Shown here: piece by piece, positions 46,766-56,656 of the stretch | Layout: each line of letters opens with the position of its first letter | Numbering within the stretch: position 1 is the stretch's first letter | Assembly (NCBI RefSeq): GCF_030137545.1 | Contig: NZ_JARUVL010000006.1 | Coordinates: 1-64,000, forward strand | DNA: 64,000 nucleotides | Source of the DNA: Virgibacillus sp. LDC-1 | GTDB lineage: Bacteria > Bacillota > Bacilli > Bacillales > Amphibacillaceae | Direction: 5' to 3' | Program-made: the position numbers and the translations under genes | The notes under the pieces: generated by a model | Databases searched by the model: none | What the model was told of the DNA's origin: nothing | The model's input: the letters and a program-made list of their open reading frames with translations, nothing else

Positions 46766-46999
46766 TTATTCTTCCCCCTGTAAATCAAACTGTTCTATTT
46801 CGCCATGTTCATTGATGATGTTCACCATTTTCTGTTGAACTTTTGAAAGTTTTTCATTACATACCTTTGAAAGCTCCATACCCTCTTGGTAATAAGTGAT
46901 TGCCTTTTCTAATGGTACGTCCCCTTGTTCTAGCTTATCTACAATCTCTTCAAGTTGCTCCATCGCTTCTTCAAAGGATAGCTCTTCATTCTTCTTCAT
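46766..46999 (-). CDS. xseB: Exodeoxyribonuclease VII small subunit
   Basis: A 77-residue helical subunit; [36 protein letters not shown] is the family signature. The start is the ATG following GGAGGACGAAAACT, inside the last codons of xseA (14-base overlap); the upstream frame start would include that site. Confidence 0.94.
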   Translation of the reverse strand: MKKNEELSFEEAMEQLEEIVDKLEQGDVPLEKAITYYQEGMELSKVCNEKLSKVQQKMVNIINEHGEIEQFDLQGEE

Positions 47000-48341
47000 A
47001 GTTTTCGTCCTCCACATTTATTACCTGACATTCTAATTTCCCATCCGTTATTCGAACAACAATATGATCGTCAATATGGATTTGCTCCTTCGTTCTCAGG
47101 ATCTCACCATTAGTTGTATATGGAATAGCAAACCCTCTTTTCATTATCGCTAATGGGTTAACAAGCAGAAGCTTTTCCAGTGTTGTATTTAACCGGGATG
47201 TATGCCTGTCATAAATTAATTGAAAGCTGCCGTTTAATCGTTTGGATAATCCTTGTAGATCTTTTACAGCTTGGATCGTTTGTCGTTTTGGATGGTTTGC
47301 CAATAACCTTCCATAAACATTGTCATGCTTATCCGTCTTTTGTTCTCTAAAAACAGTAAATGCTTTTGCAAGCTTTTCCGTCATTCGATCTAACTCTTGC
47401 TCCTTTTGTTGGATCAGTAAAGCAGGATATTTAAATGCATATGCTTGCTTTAAATGGGAATAGTCGATCTCTCTTTGTTTAAAAGTTGCTTCCATTGCTT
47501 GCTTTAATGCACCCTGCAACCGCCTTATCTTATCTTCAAGCTCTTGTCTTGATGGTACCGCTAATTCTGCAGCTCCTGTCGGTGTTGGAGCTCTTAAATC
47601 AGCTACAAAATCACTAATTGTCGTATCAGTCTCATGTCCAACTGCAGAAATAATCGGGGTTGTAGAACAATAAATCGCTTCAGCAACTTGTTCATCATTA
47701 AAACTCCATAGCTCCTCAATGGAACCGCCACCTCTTCCGACAATCAATATGTCATACTTCGAATAATCATTTGCTTTTTTAATGGCATCACTTATAGATG
47801 TCGCGGCTGCTGTTCCTTGAACAAGTACGGGAATAACGGTAATTTCTACGATAGGATAACGTCTTTTTATTGTCGTTAGAATATCTCTAATTGCTGCACC
47901 TGTAGGAGAAGTGATGACACCAATATGCTTCGGGAAAGAAGGGATTGGTTTTTTTAATTCTTGTGAAAAATAACCTTTATTTCGTAGCTTTTCCTTTAAC
48001 TGCTCAAATGCTAAATAAAGGGAGCCAAGTCCGTCTGGCTCCATTTCCTGTATGTAAAGCTGATATTGACCGGTCGCTTCAAAGACACTAATATTTCCTG
48101 TAATAAACACTTGCATGCCATTTTCAGGAACAAAATTCAACATTCGATTATTACCTGCAAACATAACTGCTTGAATCCGGCTATGATCGTCTTTTATTGT
48201 CAAATACATATGACCACGTGTATGATGTTTAAAATTCGATATTTCACCTTTTACTAGAACACTCCGTAAATGGGGATCAATATCAAGTTTTCGTTTAATG
48301 TACTTTGTTAATGCGGTAACGGTTAAATATGGTTTCGTCAA
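46986..48341 (-). CDS. xseA: Exodeoxyribonuclease VII large subunit
   Basis: A 451-residue nuclease subunit degrading single-stranded DNA. N-terminal OB-fold ([37 protein letters not shown]), catalytic core with [30 protein letters not shown] and [23 protein letters not shown], then a coiled-coil C-terminal arm. It begins with TTG overlapping the folD stop codon by 4 bases. Confidence 0.96.
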   Translation of the reverse strand: MTKPYLTVTALTKYIKRKLDIDPHLRSVLVKGEISNFKHHTRGHMYLTIKDDHSRIQAVMFAGNNRMLNFVPENGMQVFITGNISVFEATGQYQLYIQEMEPDGLGSLYLAFEQLKEKLRNKGYFSQELKKPIPSFPKHIGVITSPTGAAIRDILTTIKRRYPIVEITVIPVLVQGTAAATSISDAIKKANDYSKYDILIVGRGGGSIEELWSFNDEQVAEAIYCSTTPIISAVGHETDTTISDFVADLRAPTPTGAAELAVPSRQELEDKIRRLQGALKQAMEATFKQREIDYSHLKQAYAFKYPALLIQQKEQELDRMTEKLAKAFTVFREQKTDKHDNVYGRLLANHPKRQTIQAVKDLQGLSKRLNGSFQLIYDRHTSRLNTTLEKLLLVNPLAIMKRGFAIPYTTNGEILRTKEQIHIDDHIVVRITDGKLECQVINVEDENYEEE

Positions 48342-49189
48342 TTTCCAGCCAATCCTTTTGCTGCTTTTAATGTGTTTTTTAAAAGCATCGTAATCGTCAT
48401 CGGTCCAACACCTCGAGGAACTGGTGTAATAAATGCTGCCTTTTCCTTTACACTCTCAAAATCAACATCGCCGACTAATTTACCTTCTTCATTGCGATTT
48501 ATCCCTACATCAATGACAACTGCACCTTTTTTAATATAATCAGCATTGATCATTTGGGGTACTCCAGTTGCAACAATTAAAATGTCTGCTTGCGTTGTAT
48601 AGGCTTTTAAGTCAACTGTCTTAGAATGACAATAGGTAACGGTCGCATTTTCATTCAAGAGTAATTGTCCTATAGGTTTTCCAACGATGTTACTTCTTCC
48701 AATTACAACAGCATGTTTTCCTTCGATAGAAATATTCTTAGAACGAAGCATTTCCATAATCCCATATGGTGTACATGAAATAAATGTATCCTGACCTGTT
48801 ATCATTCGACCTATGCTTAAAGGATGGAAGCCATCTACATCTTTAGATGGGTGAATCGCTTCGATAATATGCTGTTCCTTTATATGAGGAGGTAATGGAA
48901 GTTGAACTAAAATGCCGTGCACAGAAGGTTTATCATTTAGTTGCTGAATTAATGCTAGAAGTTCGGTTTCTGAAATTGTTGTAGGTAATTCAATTACTTC
49001 GGAACTCATTCCTATTTCTTGCGATGCTTTTTCCTTCCCGCTAACATACGAGCGTGATGCAAGATTATCACCAACAAGTACAACCGTTAAATGTGGAACA
49101 ATTCCTTTCCTTTTTAATGTTTCTATTTCTATTTTCATACTTGCTTTTAATTTTGTTGAGAGTTCTTTTCCATTAATTATTTCTGCAGT
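48338..49189 (-). CDS. folD: Methylenetetrahydrofolate dehydrogenase/cyclohydrolase FolD
   Basis: A 283-residue bifunctional enzyme interconverting 5,10-methylene-, methenyl- and 10-formyl-THF. Signatures EKASQEIGMSSEVIELP, VQLPLPPHIKEQ and PRGVGPMTITMLLKNT, with NADP motif VIGRSNIVGKP. The start is taken as TTG at 49189 (reading LTAEIING as MTAEIING), preceded by AAGGGCGG; this gives the family length of 283 and avoids overlap with nusB. The frame itself stays open 16 codons further. Confidence 0.93.
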   Translation of the reverse strand, partial: TAEIINGKELSTKLKASMKIEIETLKRKGIVPHLTVVLVGDNLASRSYVSGKEKASQEIGMSSEVIELPTTISETELLALIQQLNDKPSVHGILVQLPLPPHIKEQHIIEAIHPSKDVDGFHPLSIGRMITGQDTFISCTPYGIMEMLRSKNISIEGKHAVVIGRSNIVGKPIGQLLLNENATVTYCHSKTVDLKAYTTQADILIVATGVPQMINADYIKKGAVVIDVGINRNEEGKLVGDVDFESVKEKAAFITPVPRGVGPMTITMLLKNTLKAAKGLAGN

Positions 49190-49211
49190 CAATCCGTTCA
49201 CCGCCCTTTTC

Positions 49212-49592
49212 TTATTTCTTGAACTTCGATAAAACACCGTTTACGAATTTTCCAGAGCGATCATCCCCATATTTGTTAGCTAGTTCTACTGCCTCATTAA
49301 TTGAAACATTGAAGGGGATATCCTCCATGAATTGAATTTCATAAGCTGCAATTCGAAGAATAGTTCGTTCTACTGCTGCTATTCGTTGGAAGCTCCATTT
49401 CTCTAGATGCTCAGAAATGAGTTGATCGATTTCCTTTAGGTTACTTGCCACTCCCTCAGTCAACATTGTTAAGAAGTTATCTTGTTCTTCTTTCTGTAAA
49501 GACTCTGAAATCAAGCCCATTGTATTTGTTTCATTCATTGCTAATTGAAATAGTACTTGAAATGCTTTTTCTCTTGCTGTACGCCGATTCAT
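49212..49592 (-). CDS. nusB: Transcription antitermination factor NusB
   Basis: A 126-residue all-helical protein binding boxA RNA with NusE in rRNA antitermination. MNRRTAREKAFQVLFQLAMNE with the arginine-rich N-terminus and the C-terminal NVSINEAVELANKYGDDRSGKFVNGVLSK are the conserved family segments. AAGGAG precedes the ATG. First gene of the nusB-folD-xseA-xseB-ispA string. Confidence 0.96.
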   Translation of the reverse strand: MNRRTAREKAFQVLFQLAMNETNTMGLISESLQKEEQDNFLTMLTEGVASNLKEIDQLISEHLEKWSFQRIAAVERTILRIAAYEIQFMEDIPFNVSINEAVELANKYGDDRSGKFVNGVLSKFKK

Positions 49593-49701
49593 TCAGATTA
49601 ATCTCCTTTAAGCTCTCTTCATTTAATAAATTCTTTTAAATATCTATTACAAATAATAACATGTTTATAAAGGCAATGCTACATTCCAGTGCAACCTATT
49701 A

Positions 49702-49745
49702 TAGAAAAAGAAAGATCAAAAGCACAGTTGTCTTTTGATCTTTCT
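49702..49745 (-). terminator. Terminator of the accB-accC-yqhY unit
   Basis: A perfect 14-bp stem (49709-49722 with 49732-49745) with 9-base loop and TTTTTC after it on the minus strand, next to the yqhY stop codon. Confidence 0.9.
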
Positions 49746-49749
49746 CTCA

Positions 49750-50145
49750 TTATTCGTTTGGTAATTGTGGATCTTCTTTTTCCATTTGAATGCCTACTAC
49801 ATGCACATTTATTTCTGCAATTTCAAGTGCTGTCATGTTTTTAATGGAATTTCGGATATTTGTTTGTAGCTTTTGCGCGACTTCAGGAATCGATACGCCA
49901 AAGTTTAATACAACAAATAAATCAATTAAAATTCCATTATCCGTTAGTTCAACCTTTACACCTTTACTGTGAGACTTTTTCCCAAAACGCTCCACAACTC
50001 CTGTAGCAAAATTACCTCTCATCGACGATAGTCCCTCTACTTCAGAAGCAGCGATACCTGCTATTACTTCAATAACCTCTGGAGCAATCTCAACACTTCC
50101 TAAACCAGTGTTGTCACTCACATTAACTAAAGGCTGTTCACTCAT
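49750..50145 (-). CDS. yqhY: Asp23/Gls24 family protein YqhY
   Basis: A 131-residue envelope-stress/Asp23 family protein. GSVEIAPEVIEVIAGIAASEVEGLSSMRGNF is diagnostic. It follows accC with 4 bases separating stop and start (ATG after GAGGAG). In B. subtilis YqhY is linked to control of acetyl-CoA carboxylase activity, consistent with the conserved accBC-yqhY order; mechanism is not visible here. Confidence 0.9.
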   Translation of the reverse strand: MSEQPLVNVSDNTGLGSVEIAPEVIEVIAGIAASEVEGLSSMRGNFATGVVERFGKKSHSKGVKVELTDNGILIDLFVVLNFGVSIPEVAQKLQTNIRNSIKNMTALEIAEINVHVVGIQMEKEDPQLPNE

Positions 50146-50149
50146 GTCA

Positions 50150-51514
50150 TCACTCCTCTTCATTTGATTCCAATATTGGATTTTCCTCTAAAAATTTCGT
50201 ATTAAAATCCCCACTAATAAATACGTCATGATCCATAATTAAGCGATGAAACGGAACGGTCGTATGGATACCTTCAATCACAAACTCATCCAATGCACGC
50301 TTCATGCGATTAATAGCTTCTTCGCGTGTAGGACCGTATGTAATTAGCTTTGCAATCATGGAATCATAATACGGCGGAATCATATATCCTGGATAAGCCG
50401 CAGAGTCGACACGAACGCCAAATCCACCAGGAGGAAGATACATTTCTATTTTTCCAGGCGACGGCATAAAGTTTTTAAATGGATTTTCTGCATTAATTCT
50501 GCACTCAATAGACCATCCATTAAACTCTACATCAGACTGAGAGATAGAAAGCTTTTCTCCATTCGCTATACGGATTTGTTCTTTTATTAAATCAACACCA
50601 GTGACCATTTCTGTTACAGGGTGCTCTACTTGAATTCTTGTATTCATTTCCATAAAGTAGTAATCTCCACGCTGACGGTCATAGATAAACTCAATTGTAC
50701 CTGCACCTATATAGTCAACTGCTTTTGCTGCTTTAACTGCTGCATTACCCATTTTTTCCCTTGTTTCCGGTGTTATTGCAGGAGATGGTGTTTCCTCAAT
50801 CAGTTTTTGTAACCTTCTCTGAATAGAGCAGTCTCTTTCTCCTAAATGAATTACGTTACCATGCTGATCTGCAAGCACTTGAATTTCAACATGCCTGAAA
50901 TCCTCAATAAATTTTTCTAGATATACACCAGGGTTACCAAAAGCTGTTTCTGCTTCTTTTTGAGTTAATCGCATTCCCTTTATTAAAGCTTCTTCATCTT
51001 CAGCAACACGGATACCTTTTCCACCGCCGCCAGCAGTAGCCTTTATAATTACAGGATACCCAATTTCTTTTGCAAGTTCAATTGCTTCACTCTCAGATTC
51101 TAAAATTCCTTCTGATCCTGGAACAATCGGTACATTTGCAGCCTTCATTGTTTCTCTCGCTACATCCTTAATACCCATTTTTTGAATCGCTTGGGGAGTT
51201 GGTCCAACAAATATAATATTACATGCTCTACACATTTCTGCAAAGTCGGCATTCTCTGCTAAAAAGCCGTAGCCTGGATGGATTGCATCCACCTTTGTCA
51301 TCGTCGCTACACTCATAATATTAGTAAAATTGAGGTAGCTATCTTTACTTGACTTAGGACCGATGCAGTATGCCTCATCCGCCAGTTGTACATGTAATGC
51401 TTCTTCATCCGCCTCAGAATGTATAGCTACTGTATGAATATCCATCTCTTTACATGCTCGAATAATTCGGACAGCAATTTCTCCTCTGTTTGCAATTAAC
51501 AGTTTTTTAATCAC
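50150..51514 (-). CDS. accC: Biotin carboxylase subunit of acetyl-CoA carboxylase
   Basis: A 454-residue ATP-grasp enzyme carboxylating the biotin of Acc[19 protein letters not shown] starts the N-lobe; [16 protein letters not shown] is the glycine-rich ATP loop (about 159-174); [18 protein letters not shown] (about 283-300) carries metal and bicarbonate ligands. It starts 14 bases after accB. Confidence 0.97.
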   Translation of the reverse strand: MIKKLLIANRGEIAVRIIRACKEMDIHTVAIHSEADEEALHVQLADEAYCIGPKSSKDSYLNFTNIMSVATMTKVDAIHPGYGFLAENADFAEMCRACNIIFVGPTPQAIQKMGIKDVARETMKAANVPIVPGSEGILESESEAIELAKEIGYPVIIKATAGGGGKGIRVAEDEEALIKGMRLTQKEAETAFGNPGVYLEKFIEDFRHVEIQVLADQHGNVIHLGERDCSIQRRLQKLIEETPSPAITPETREKMGNAAVKAAKAVDYIGAGTIEFIYDRQRGDYYFMEMNTRIQVEHPVTEMVTGVDLIKEQIRIANGEKLSISQSDVEFNGWSIECRINAENPFKNFMPSPGKIEMYLPPGGFGVRVDSAAYPGYMIPPYYDSMIAKLITYGPTREEAINRMKRALDEFVIEGIHTTVPFHRLIMDHDVFISGDFNTKFLEENPILESNEEE

Positions 51515-51528
51515 TTGCTATCGTCCCT

Positions 51529-52032
51529 TCACTTCTTTTTAACACGAAATAGTGGTTGACCATATTCAACCAATTCTCCATTTTCTACAAGCACTTCAAC
51601 AATTTCTCCATTTACTTCTGCCTCAATTTCATTAAACAGTTTCATTGCTTCTACAATACAAACAACAGAGTCATTTTTAACAGTAGAACCAACCGTTACA
51701 TAGGCATCACTCTCTGGGTTTGGAGAACTGTAAAATGTACCAACCATTGGTGATTTAATTTCATAATCATAGTTCGTAGCAGCTGGTGATTCTTTACTTT
51801 CCTTTGCAGGAGAAGTCGGTTCAGTTATTTGACTTACATTTACTTGTTCTTCCACCACTTTTTTAGCAGCTTGCTCTTCACTGGCGTTAACCTGTGTACT
51901 CGAAGACAACTTCTTTTCTGCACTAGCTTTTTTCATCGTAACGGTAGTTCCATTTGATTCATACGTAAACTCATCAATCGAGGATTGATCTATCAATTTT
52001 ATTAATTCGCGAATTTCTTGAACTTTTAACAT
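51529..52032 (-). CDS. accB: Biotin carboxyl carrier protein AccB
   Basis: A 167-residue carrier. The N-terminal [21 protein letters not shown] segment and a Pro/Ala/Glu-rich linker precede the biotinyl domain with target lysine in [14 protein letters not shown] (about residue 132). It heads the accB-accC-yqhY unit. The 257-base upstream gap (52033-52289) contains a TATAAT on the minus strand near 52190, giving a leader of about 150 bases; I see no recognisable riboswitch or FapR site in it. Confidence 0.96.
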   Translation of the reverse strand: MLKVQEIRELIKLIDQSSIDEFTYESNGTTVTMKKASAEKKLSSSTQVNASEEQAAKKVVEEQVNVSQITEPTSPAKESKESPAATNYDYEIKSPMVGTFYSSPNPESDAYVTVGSTVKNDSVVCIVEAMKLFNEIEAEVNGEIVEVLVENGELVEYGQPLFRVKKK

Positions 52033-52245
52033 ATATTATTTGCACCCCTTCATGTCCAACATAATTTATTATTAGGTCTTAATAACTCCTCTTAACATTT
52101 TACGATAAAAAGTGCTCTAACATCAATACCTAATACATACTTTCTCCAGTTTTAGCCTTTCATTCTAAATCTTTTATCCCCTACAAACATTATAGCAATG
52201 GGGAAAACCGAATGCGAATATTACTTAATTAGAACACGTTTTTGC

Positions 52246-52277
52246 AACAAAAAAACCGGATACAATCGTACCCGGTT
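52246..52277 (-). terminator. Terminator of the spoIIIA operon
   Basis: Minus strand AACCGG-G-TAC loop GTA-T-CCGGTT with a run of seven T, directly after spoIIIAH. Confidence 0.9.
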
Positions 52278-52289
52278 GCCTCTTTTTAA

Positions 52290-52841
52290 TTAGCTTGCAG
52301 TTGGTCCGAAATTAACATCTACTGTAATTTCTCCAAATTCATCCTTTACCATTTGCATAATATTTATGGCTTCTTCTTCAGGAAGATTTTCTGTTTTTAC
52401 ATGAACATGAACGGCATTTCCATCTTTTCGGACAAGGACATCCTCATATTTTGCCGAAGCCAAAATTGATTCTTCAAGAATCGATTCTTTAGTTGTCAGT
52501 TCTTCGATTGCACTAATGCTTTCCCAGGCTTCATTTTTCTCCTCAGTAGATGCTTCACTTGAAGCAACAATTTTTTCTAACCTTGTCTTTTCCATACTTC
52601 TTTGGTCTTCTAAATTCATTCGAATGGTAGCAAATAGTTCGTCTCCACCAATGTTCTCTATATTATTTACATCTGCCTCTTCTTCATTTAATCCATCTGT
52701 TCCAGCTGTTTCTTGTGAATCATTGCTTCCCTCATTAATAAAAGCAATATCTTCACTACCGTCCGATGTCATGTAATACACACTTAACACAATCATTAAA
52801 CTAAGCATCGTTAATAACCAGATTGTTTGTTTTTTAAGCAT
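52290..52841 (-). CDS. spoIIIAH: SpoIIIAH
   Basis: A 183-residue mother-cell protein with one N-terminal transmembrane helix (about 8-25), an acidic linker and a C-terminal YscJ/FliF-like ring-building domain (about 80-183). It pairs with forespore SpoIIQ across the intermembrane space to form the feeding-tube channel that keeps sigma-G active. AAGGAGGAG precedes the start. Last gene of the spoIIIA operon. Confidence 0.93.
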   Translation of the reverse strand: MLKKQTIWLLTMLSLMIVLSVYYMTSDGSEDIAFINEGSNDSQETAGTDGLNEEEADVNNIENIGGDELFATIRMNLEDQRSMEKTRLEKIVASSEASTEEKNEAWESISAIEELTTKESILEESILASAKYEDVLVRKDGNAVHVHVKTENLPEEEAINIMQMVKDEFGEITVDVNFGPTAS

Positions 52842-52853
52842 TTTTTCTCCTCC

Positions 52854-53492
52854 TTATTTTCTTTGCATCACTGATACTTGATGGGTCGGTACATCCAAGA
52901 CACGAGACACTGCCTCTACTACCCATTTTTTTACGGTGGCATGATCAACTCCTTTTGCAACGACAAACACCCCTCGCACCGCTGGCTTTTTTGTTTGAAT
53001 TAACAACGGTGTTTCTTTATCACCTTGTCTTACAAGTACCACTTGGGTTTCCTTCGTATGTTCTTCTATTTGACGGGTTCCCCCATTTTTATCATTTTCA
53101 TCCGTAGTTTGCTGTCCAGATATTAGATTTCTTTCATAAACTTTTACATTTGTTGAATCGAGATTCACCATCACTTCGACATCTGAAACACCTTGAATAT
53201 TCTCAAGCATTGCCTCTAGATCCTTTTTGTAGCTTTTTTCTAATTCAGCGAGGTTAGAAGTTGCAGAAGCTTGTTTTCCGTTTGTTTCAACTGCTTGTTT
53301 ATCTGGTGACTCTAGCAATTCCATTTCATTTGTTGTCTTATCTTCTTCATTAGTCGAGGAAAATAGGTTTCCAACAATTAATAAAAGCAATCCAACTAAT
53401 CCAATTATGATAATATAGCCAGTTTTTTTGGAGCTTGTAGTAGTCGTGCGTTTCCATAAAGATGAAAAATACTTTTGAATTTTATTAATCAA
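52854..53492 (-). CDS. spoIIIAG: SpoIIIAG
   Basis: A protein of about 212 residues with one transmembrane helix (about 22-42) and a periplasm-side ring domain; GVSDVEVMVNLDST and HATVKKWVVEAVSRVLDVPTHQVSV are family blocks. In B. subtilis SpoIIIAG forms a 30-mer ring in the channel. Start is uncertain: a TTG at 53492 with GGAGG 10 bases upstream is used; GTG at 53498 is the alternative, and the ATG at 53510 contains the ribosome site. Confidence 0.9.
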   Translation of the reverse strand: MINKIQKYFSSLWKRTTTTSSKKTGYIIIIGLVGLLLLIVGNLFSSTNEEDKTTNEMELLESPDKQAVETNGKQASATSNLAELEKSYKKDLEAMLENIQGVSDVEVMVNLDSTNVKVYERNLISGQQTTDENDKNGGTRQIEEHTKETQVVLVRQGDKETPLLIQTKKPAVRGVFVVAKGVDHATVKKWVVEAVSRVLDVPTHQVSVMQRK

Positions 53493-53494
53493 TG

Positions 53495-54112
53495 TCACTC
53501 TCCCTCCCATTCAATCGTTAGTACAGTATCATCAATCTGCCATACCTCCTGTAATGTTTTTTTAATCGCTTCTGCATCCGGTTCATCCGCAATATTATCT
53601 TCTTGCCTGTCCATATTAATTACAACATCCTCCACAACATTTACGGTTCCCTCCTCATTATTCGCTTCCTGAATATAGATAATGACTTTTTCAAGATTCT
53701 CGGGGATATTCGTACTGTTCGGTACAAAATCAATATCCATACTCGTGATTTCTACGGCATGTTCCGTTCGCAATTGAGGTTGAGCAAGTTCCATTAATTG
53801 GACAGCCATTTGTTCTTCAATATATGCATTTTGAGAGGATTGTATTTCACTTTTTTTGAAATCAATCAATTTTTCAATATTTTGCTCATTTTCAATTGAT
53901 CCATTTCGTTGCATTAGTGACGTATTTATCGCTTGTTTAATATCAATTTGAAACAGTTGAAAAAGTGGCTGTAAAAAAATCAAGATTAAAATTAATCCCA
54001 CGACAAATTTGATATACTTTTTCATAGCTGAAGCTGGTATCAGTAAATCTATAATTGTTGCCAGCAGGATAAAAATCACTATTTTTGTTACCCATTGAAT
54101 AATATATTCCAT
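53495..54112 (-). CDS. spoIIIAF: SpoIIIAF
   Basis: A 205-residue protein with two N-terminal transmembrane helices (about 6-26 and 34-53) and an extracytoplasmic ring-building domain. WVTKIVIFILLATIIDLLIPASAMKKYIKFVVGL matches the SpoIIIAF N-terminus. The ATG giving MEYIIQ is preferred over the frame start three codons earlier because of the family alignment; its ribosome site (AGGAT) is weak, suggesting coupling to spoIIIAE. Confidence 0.9.
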   Translation of the reverse strand: MEYIIQWVTKIVIFILLATIIDLLIPASAMKKYIKFVVGLILILIFLQPLFQLFQIDIKQAINTSLMQRNGSIENEQNIEKLIDFKKSEIQSSQNAYIEEQMAVQLMELAQPQLRTEHAVEITSMDIDFVPNSTNIPENLEKVIIYIQEANNEEGTVNVVEDVVINMDRQEDNIADEPDAEAIKKTLQEVWQIDDTVLTIEWEGE

Positions 54113-54122
54113 TTCTATCATC

Positions 54123-55328
54123 CTATCGAAGAAGCAAGGTTATATTGCTCGCGACTACAATAACTACGATTGCTAAAAAAAACATAAATGAAACTGCTAC
54201 CAAACAAGCAAGCATATAGATAATATAGTTTGCAATCGTATTTAAACTCGAAATTACCGGCCCATCTCCTATTGGTTGTAATGTTGCCGCAGCAAGTTTA
54301 TAAATAATTGCCACTGCTAAAATCTTTAATGCAGGAAAAAGTGCTATAAAGATGACAATTCCAACCCCAACTATCCCAATTGCATTTTTTAATATTAACG
54401 AAGCGCTCAATACAGTGTCAGCTGCGTCTGTGAATGTCCTTCCTACAACCGGAATAAAATTACCAGTAATAAATTTAGCCGTTTTCATTCCGACGCCATC
54501 TTGTATTGCGCTAGCTGCACCTTGCACAGACATAACTCCTAAAAATATAGTTAAGAAGCCACCTAAAATCCCTAAGCTAACGTTCTTAAATAAGTTAGCC
54601 AAATGTGTGACTTTATAGCTTTCATTCAATGTACTAACGATCAGTAAAAGCGCTGATAAAAATAAAAAGGGTAAGATAACATTAGATACAAGAACACCAC
54701 TTACATTAATGAGCATAATAATAATTGGATGTAAAAAAGAAACGGTGACTAAATTTCCGATTGAGGCCATCAATCCTAACAAAAGCGGCAATAAAGCAAT
54801 CATGAAACCGCTCATCGTATCGATGGCATCTTTTGTATAATTTACAACTAAATAAAAACTGTTTAAGGCGATAAAGAGTAATACGATATAGACGATAAAA
54901 TAGGCTATTTTGCTTACCGTTCCTTTGTCAAAGGCTGTATGTAATGTTTGCAGGAACACAGAAAACAATGTAAGTAGCATCAGTATTCCTAATAGTTTTC
55001 CATTCATAATTAATTCATGAAACAAATATTCGATTAGTCCTGAAATCGCTCCTTTTATCGAAAAGGAATCATTATTCTTAACTAATTCATAAACACTTGT
55101 TTTTTCAAGCTCTGGTAAATACCCGCCATACTCATCCACAATTAAATTCCAATACTTTCCTATTCCATCTAATGAAACTTCATTAACCATTTTTTCTTCT
55201 AACGGCTGATCGGCTTCAGGAGCATCTTCTGCATGCACGAAAACTTGTCCACTTTGAAGCATGAACATTGTGACTAGAAACAAACAAGTAACATATTTCA
55301 TTCGCTTCTTATTACGCTCCCTTCTCAC
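54123..55328 (-). CDS. spoIIIAE: SpoIIIAE
   Basis: A 401-residue polytopic membrane protein, the likely channel component of the SpoIIIA complex. A cleavable-looking signal (to VHA, about residue 32) is followed by an extracytoplasmic segment and about eight transmembrane helices. SVQGAASAIQDGVGMKTAKFITGNFIPVVGRTFTDAADTV is the most conserved family block. The start codon at 55328 is GTG; MKYVT 9 codons later is the alternative. Confidence 0.92.
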   Translation of the reverse strand: MRRERNKKRMKYVTCLFLVTMFMLQSGQVFVHAEDAPEADQPLEEKMVNEVSLDGIGKYWNLIVDEYGGYLPELEKTSVYELVKNNDSFSIKGAISGLIEYLFHELIMNGKLLGILMLLTLFSVFLQTLHTAFDKGTVSKIAYFIVYIVLLFIALNSFYLVVNYTKDAIDTMSGFMIALLPLLLGLMASIGNLVTVSFLHPIIIMLINVSGVLVSNVILPFLFLSALLLIVSTLNESYKVTHLANLFKNVSLGILGGFLTIFLGVMSVQGAASAIQDGVGMKTAKFITGNFIPVVGRTFTDAADTVLSASLILKNAIGIVGVGIVIFIALFPALKILAVAIIYKLAAATLQPIGDGPVISSLNTIANYIIYMLACLVAVSFMFFLAIVVIVVASNITLLLR

Positions 55329-55332
55329 CCCG

Positions 55333-55725
55333 TTAAACGACGGTTATAAAATTTAGAATCGCTTCGATTACAGCGGTAATAATAGGAATAGCAAGCACGA
55401 GAATAAAGACTTTTCCAGCTAATTCAATTTTGGAAGCTACTGCATTTAATCCAGCATCCTTTGTTATATTTGCACCTAATTCAGTAATATAAGCGATACC
55501 AATAATTTTTAAGATTGTTTGAATATATAATCCATCGATATGTGCTTTACTACCTAGACTTTCTATCAGCTTAATGATCACTCCAATTTGCTTCATAATG
55601 GCAAGAAAAATAATAATTCCTGTTAGAAGGAGAATAAAGAAAGCAAACGTACTGTTTAAATCCTTTAAAACGATATATAGGATGCTGGCAACAATCCCGA
55701 AAATAACGATTTGTACAATATCCAT
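55333..55725 (-). CDS. spoIIIAD: SpoIIIAD
   Basis: A 130-residue protein with four hydrophobic helices; DIVQIVIFGIVASILYIVLK opens it and LGANITKDAGLNAVASKIELAGK is conserved. The ATG giving MDIVQ has AAGGG 9 bases upstream, inside the end of spoIIIAC; a TTG two codons earlier is less well placed. Confidence 0.91.
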   Translation of the reverse strand: MDIVQIVIFGIVASILYIVLKDLNSTFAFFILLLTGIIIFLAIMKQIGVIIKLIESLGSKAHIDGLYIQTILKIIGIAYITELGANITKDAGLNAVASKIELAGKVFILVLAIPIITAVIEAILNFITVV

Positions 55726-55731
55726 GAACAA

Positions 55732-55938
55732 TTACCCTTGAAATAAAAATACTGACTTTATCTGTTGAAATAAATCAGAAAGACCGTTTATTACCATTAC
55801 AAGGACAATAATAAATCCTACTAATGTAGCAAATTGAGCGATCTCCTCTTTTCCCATTTGTTTTAATATTGTATGGATTAGCGCCACGATGATTCCAATA
55901 CCAGCAATTTGAAATAATATCGATGCATCCGTTATCAT
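55732..55938 (-). CDS. spoIIIAC: SpoIIIAC
   Basis: A 68-residue double-spanning membrane protein; FQIAGIGIIVALIHTILKQMGK and IKSVFLFQG at the end match B. subtilis SpoIIIAC, also 68 residues. GGAAGGAGT precedes the start. It is separated from spoIIIAB by an unexpectedly long 205-base gap. Confidence 0.93.
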   Translation of the reverse strand: MITDASILFQIAGIGIIVALIHTILKQMGKEEIAQFATLVGFIIVLVMVINGLSDLFQQIKSVFLFQG

Positions 55939-56143
55939 ATCCGTACTCCTTCCAACTAATTACTTTGAATCTATTCTTTTAGGAGATGAAAGTATAAAAG
56001 GATCGATGTTAGAAAACTCTTATCATAAATTTGCACCTACACCCTGCAATGTTTTTGCAACCTTCTTATTCTTTCACTACGATTATTTATCTCATTTTGA
56101 AATACTTCCGTTTATAAGTTACTAAACGGGCGCTTACACTTTC

Positions 56144-56656
56144 TTAAAAGAGAAGAATTATGATAAATAAACCAGCTAGGAAGCCGAGCGTTTTCACCAT
56201 TTTGCTATATTTAAATTGATTGTCTCGTGCATCCTCTAGCTCACGTTCAAGATGAGTAATCGTGAGATGGATTTGCTTTTGCTGTTGTGTAAAGTCATGT
56301 TGCCCTAACGTGCGGCCGAATTGAAGCAAAATCTCTTTATCATTCTCACCTAACGAGGAAATAAGCATTAGTTCTTTAACACTGTCTTCCCACGCAACCT
56401 CTAACTCGGCATCGATTTTGCTTAATTGCATTGCTAATCGGTTAAAAAAGGAACAAACAGGTGCAGGCAACTGACGTGCCATCAATTTAAACGCATCTTT
56501 AAGTGGCAACTGACTATACAAAATTTCAGCTTCTAATATTTGTAAGGCGTTTATTAATTGACGAATATGCTTTGGTCTTTTATCTAGTTTTTTGCTCCAT
56601 TCAAGCCCTGCCCATGTAGTTGTACTTATTAAAAGAAGTGCTCCTATCCATTTCAT
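56144..56656 (-). CDS. spoIIIAB: SpoIIIAB
   Basis: A 170-residue protein: N-terminal transmembrane helix (about 1-20), cytoplasmic helical domain (RPKHIRQLINALQILEAEILYSQLPL), and a C-terminal transmembrane helix. It resembles type II secretion GspF-like segments and is thought to pair with the SpoIIIAA ATPase. The ATG preceded by GAGGTG with 8-base spacing is used; the TGA of a neighbouring frame overlaps this ATG. Confidence 0.92.
   Translation of the reverse strand: MKWIGALLLISTTTWAGLEWSKKLDKRPKHIRQLINALQILEAEILYSQLPLKDAFKLMARQLPAPVCSFFNRLAMQLSKIDAELEVAWEDSVKELMLISSLGENDKEILLQFGRTLGQHDFTQQQKQIHLTITHLERELEDARDNQFKYSKMVKTLGFLAGLFIIILLF

Noticed and set aside
52033-52245. FapR operator or riboswitch in the accB leader
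   Set aside because: No TTAGTACC-type palindrome and no convincing stacked helices were found, though the leader is long.
53510-53600. Possible frameshift between spoIIIAG and spoIIIAF because the frames overlap
   Set aside because: The overlap disappears when the better-supported TTG/GTG start of spoIIIAG is used; gene lengths then agree with the family.
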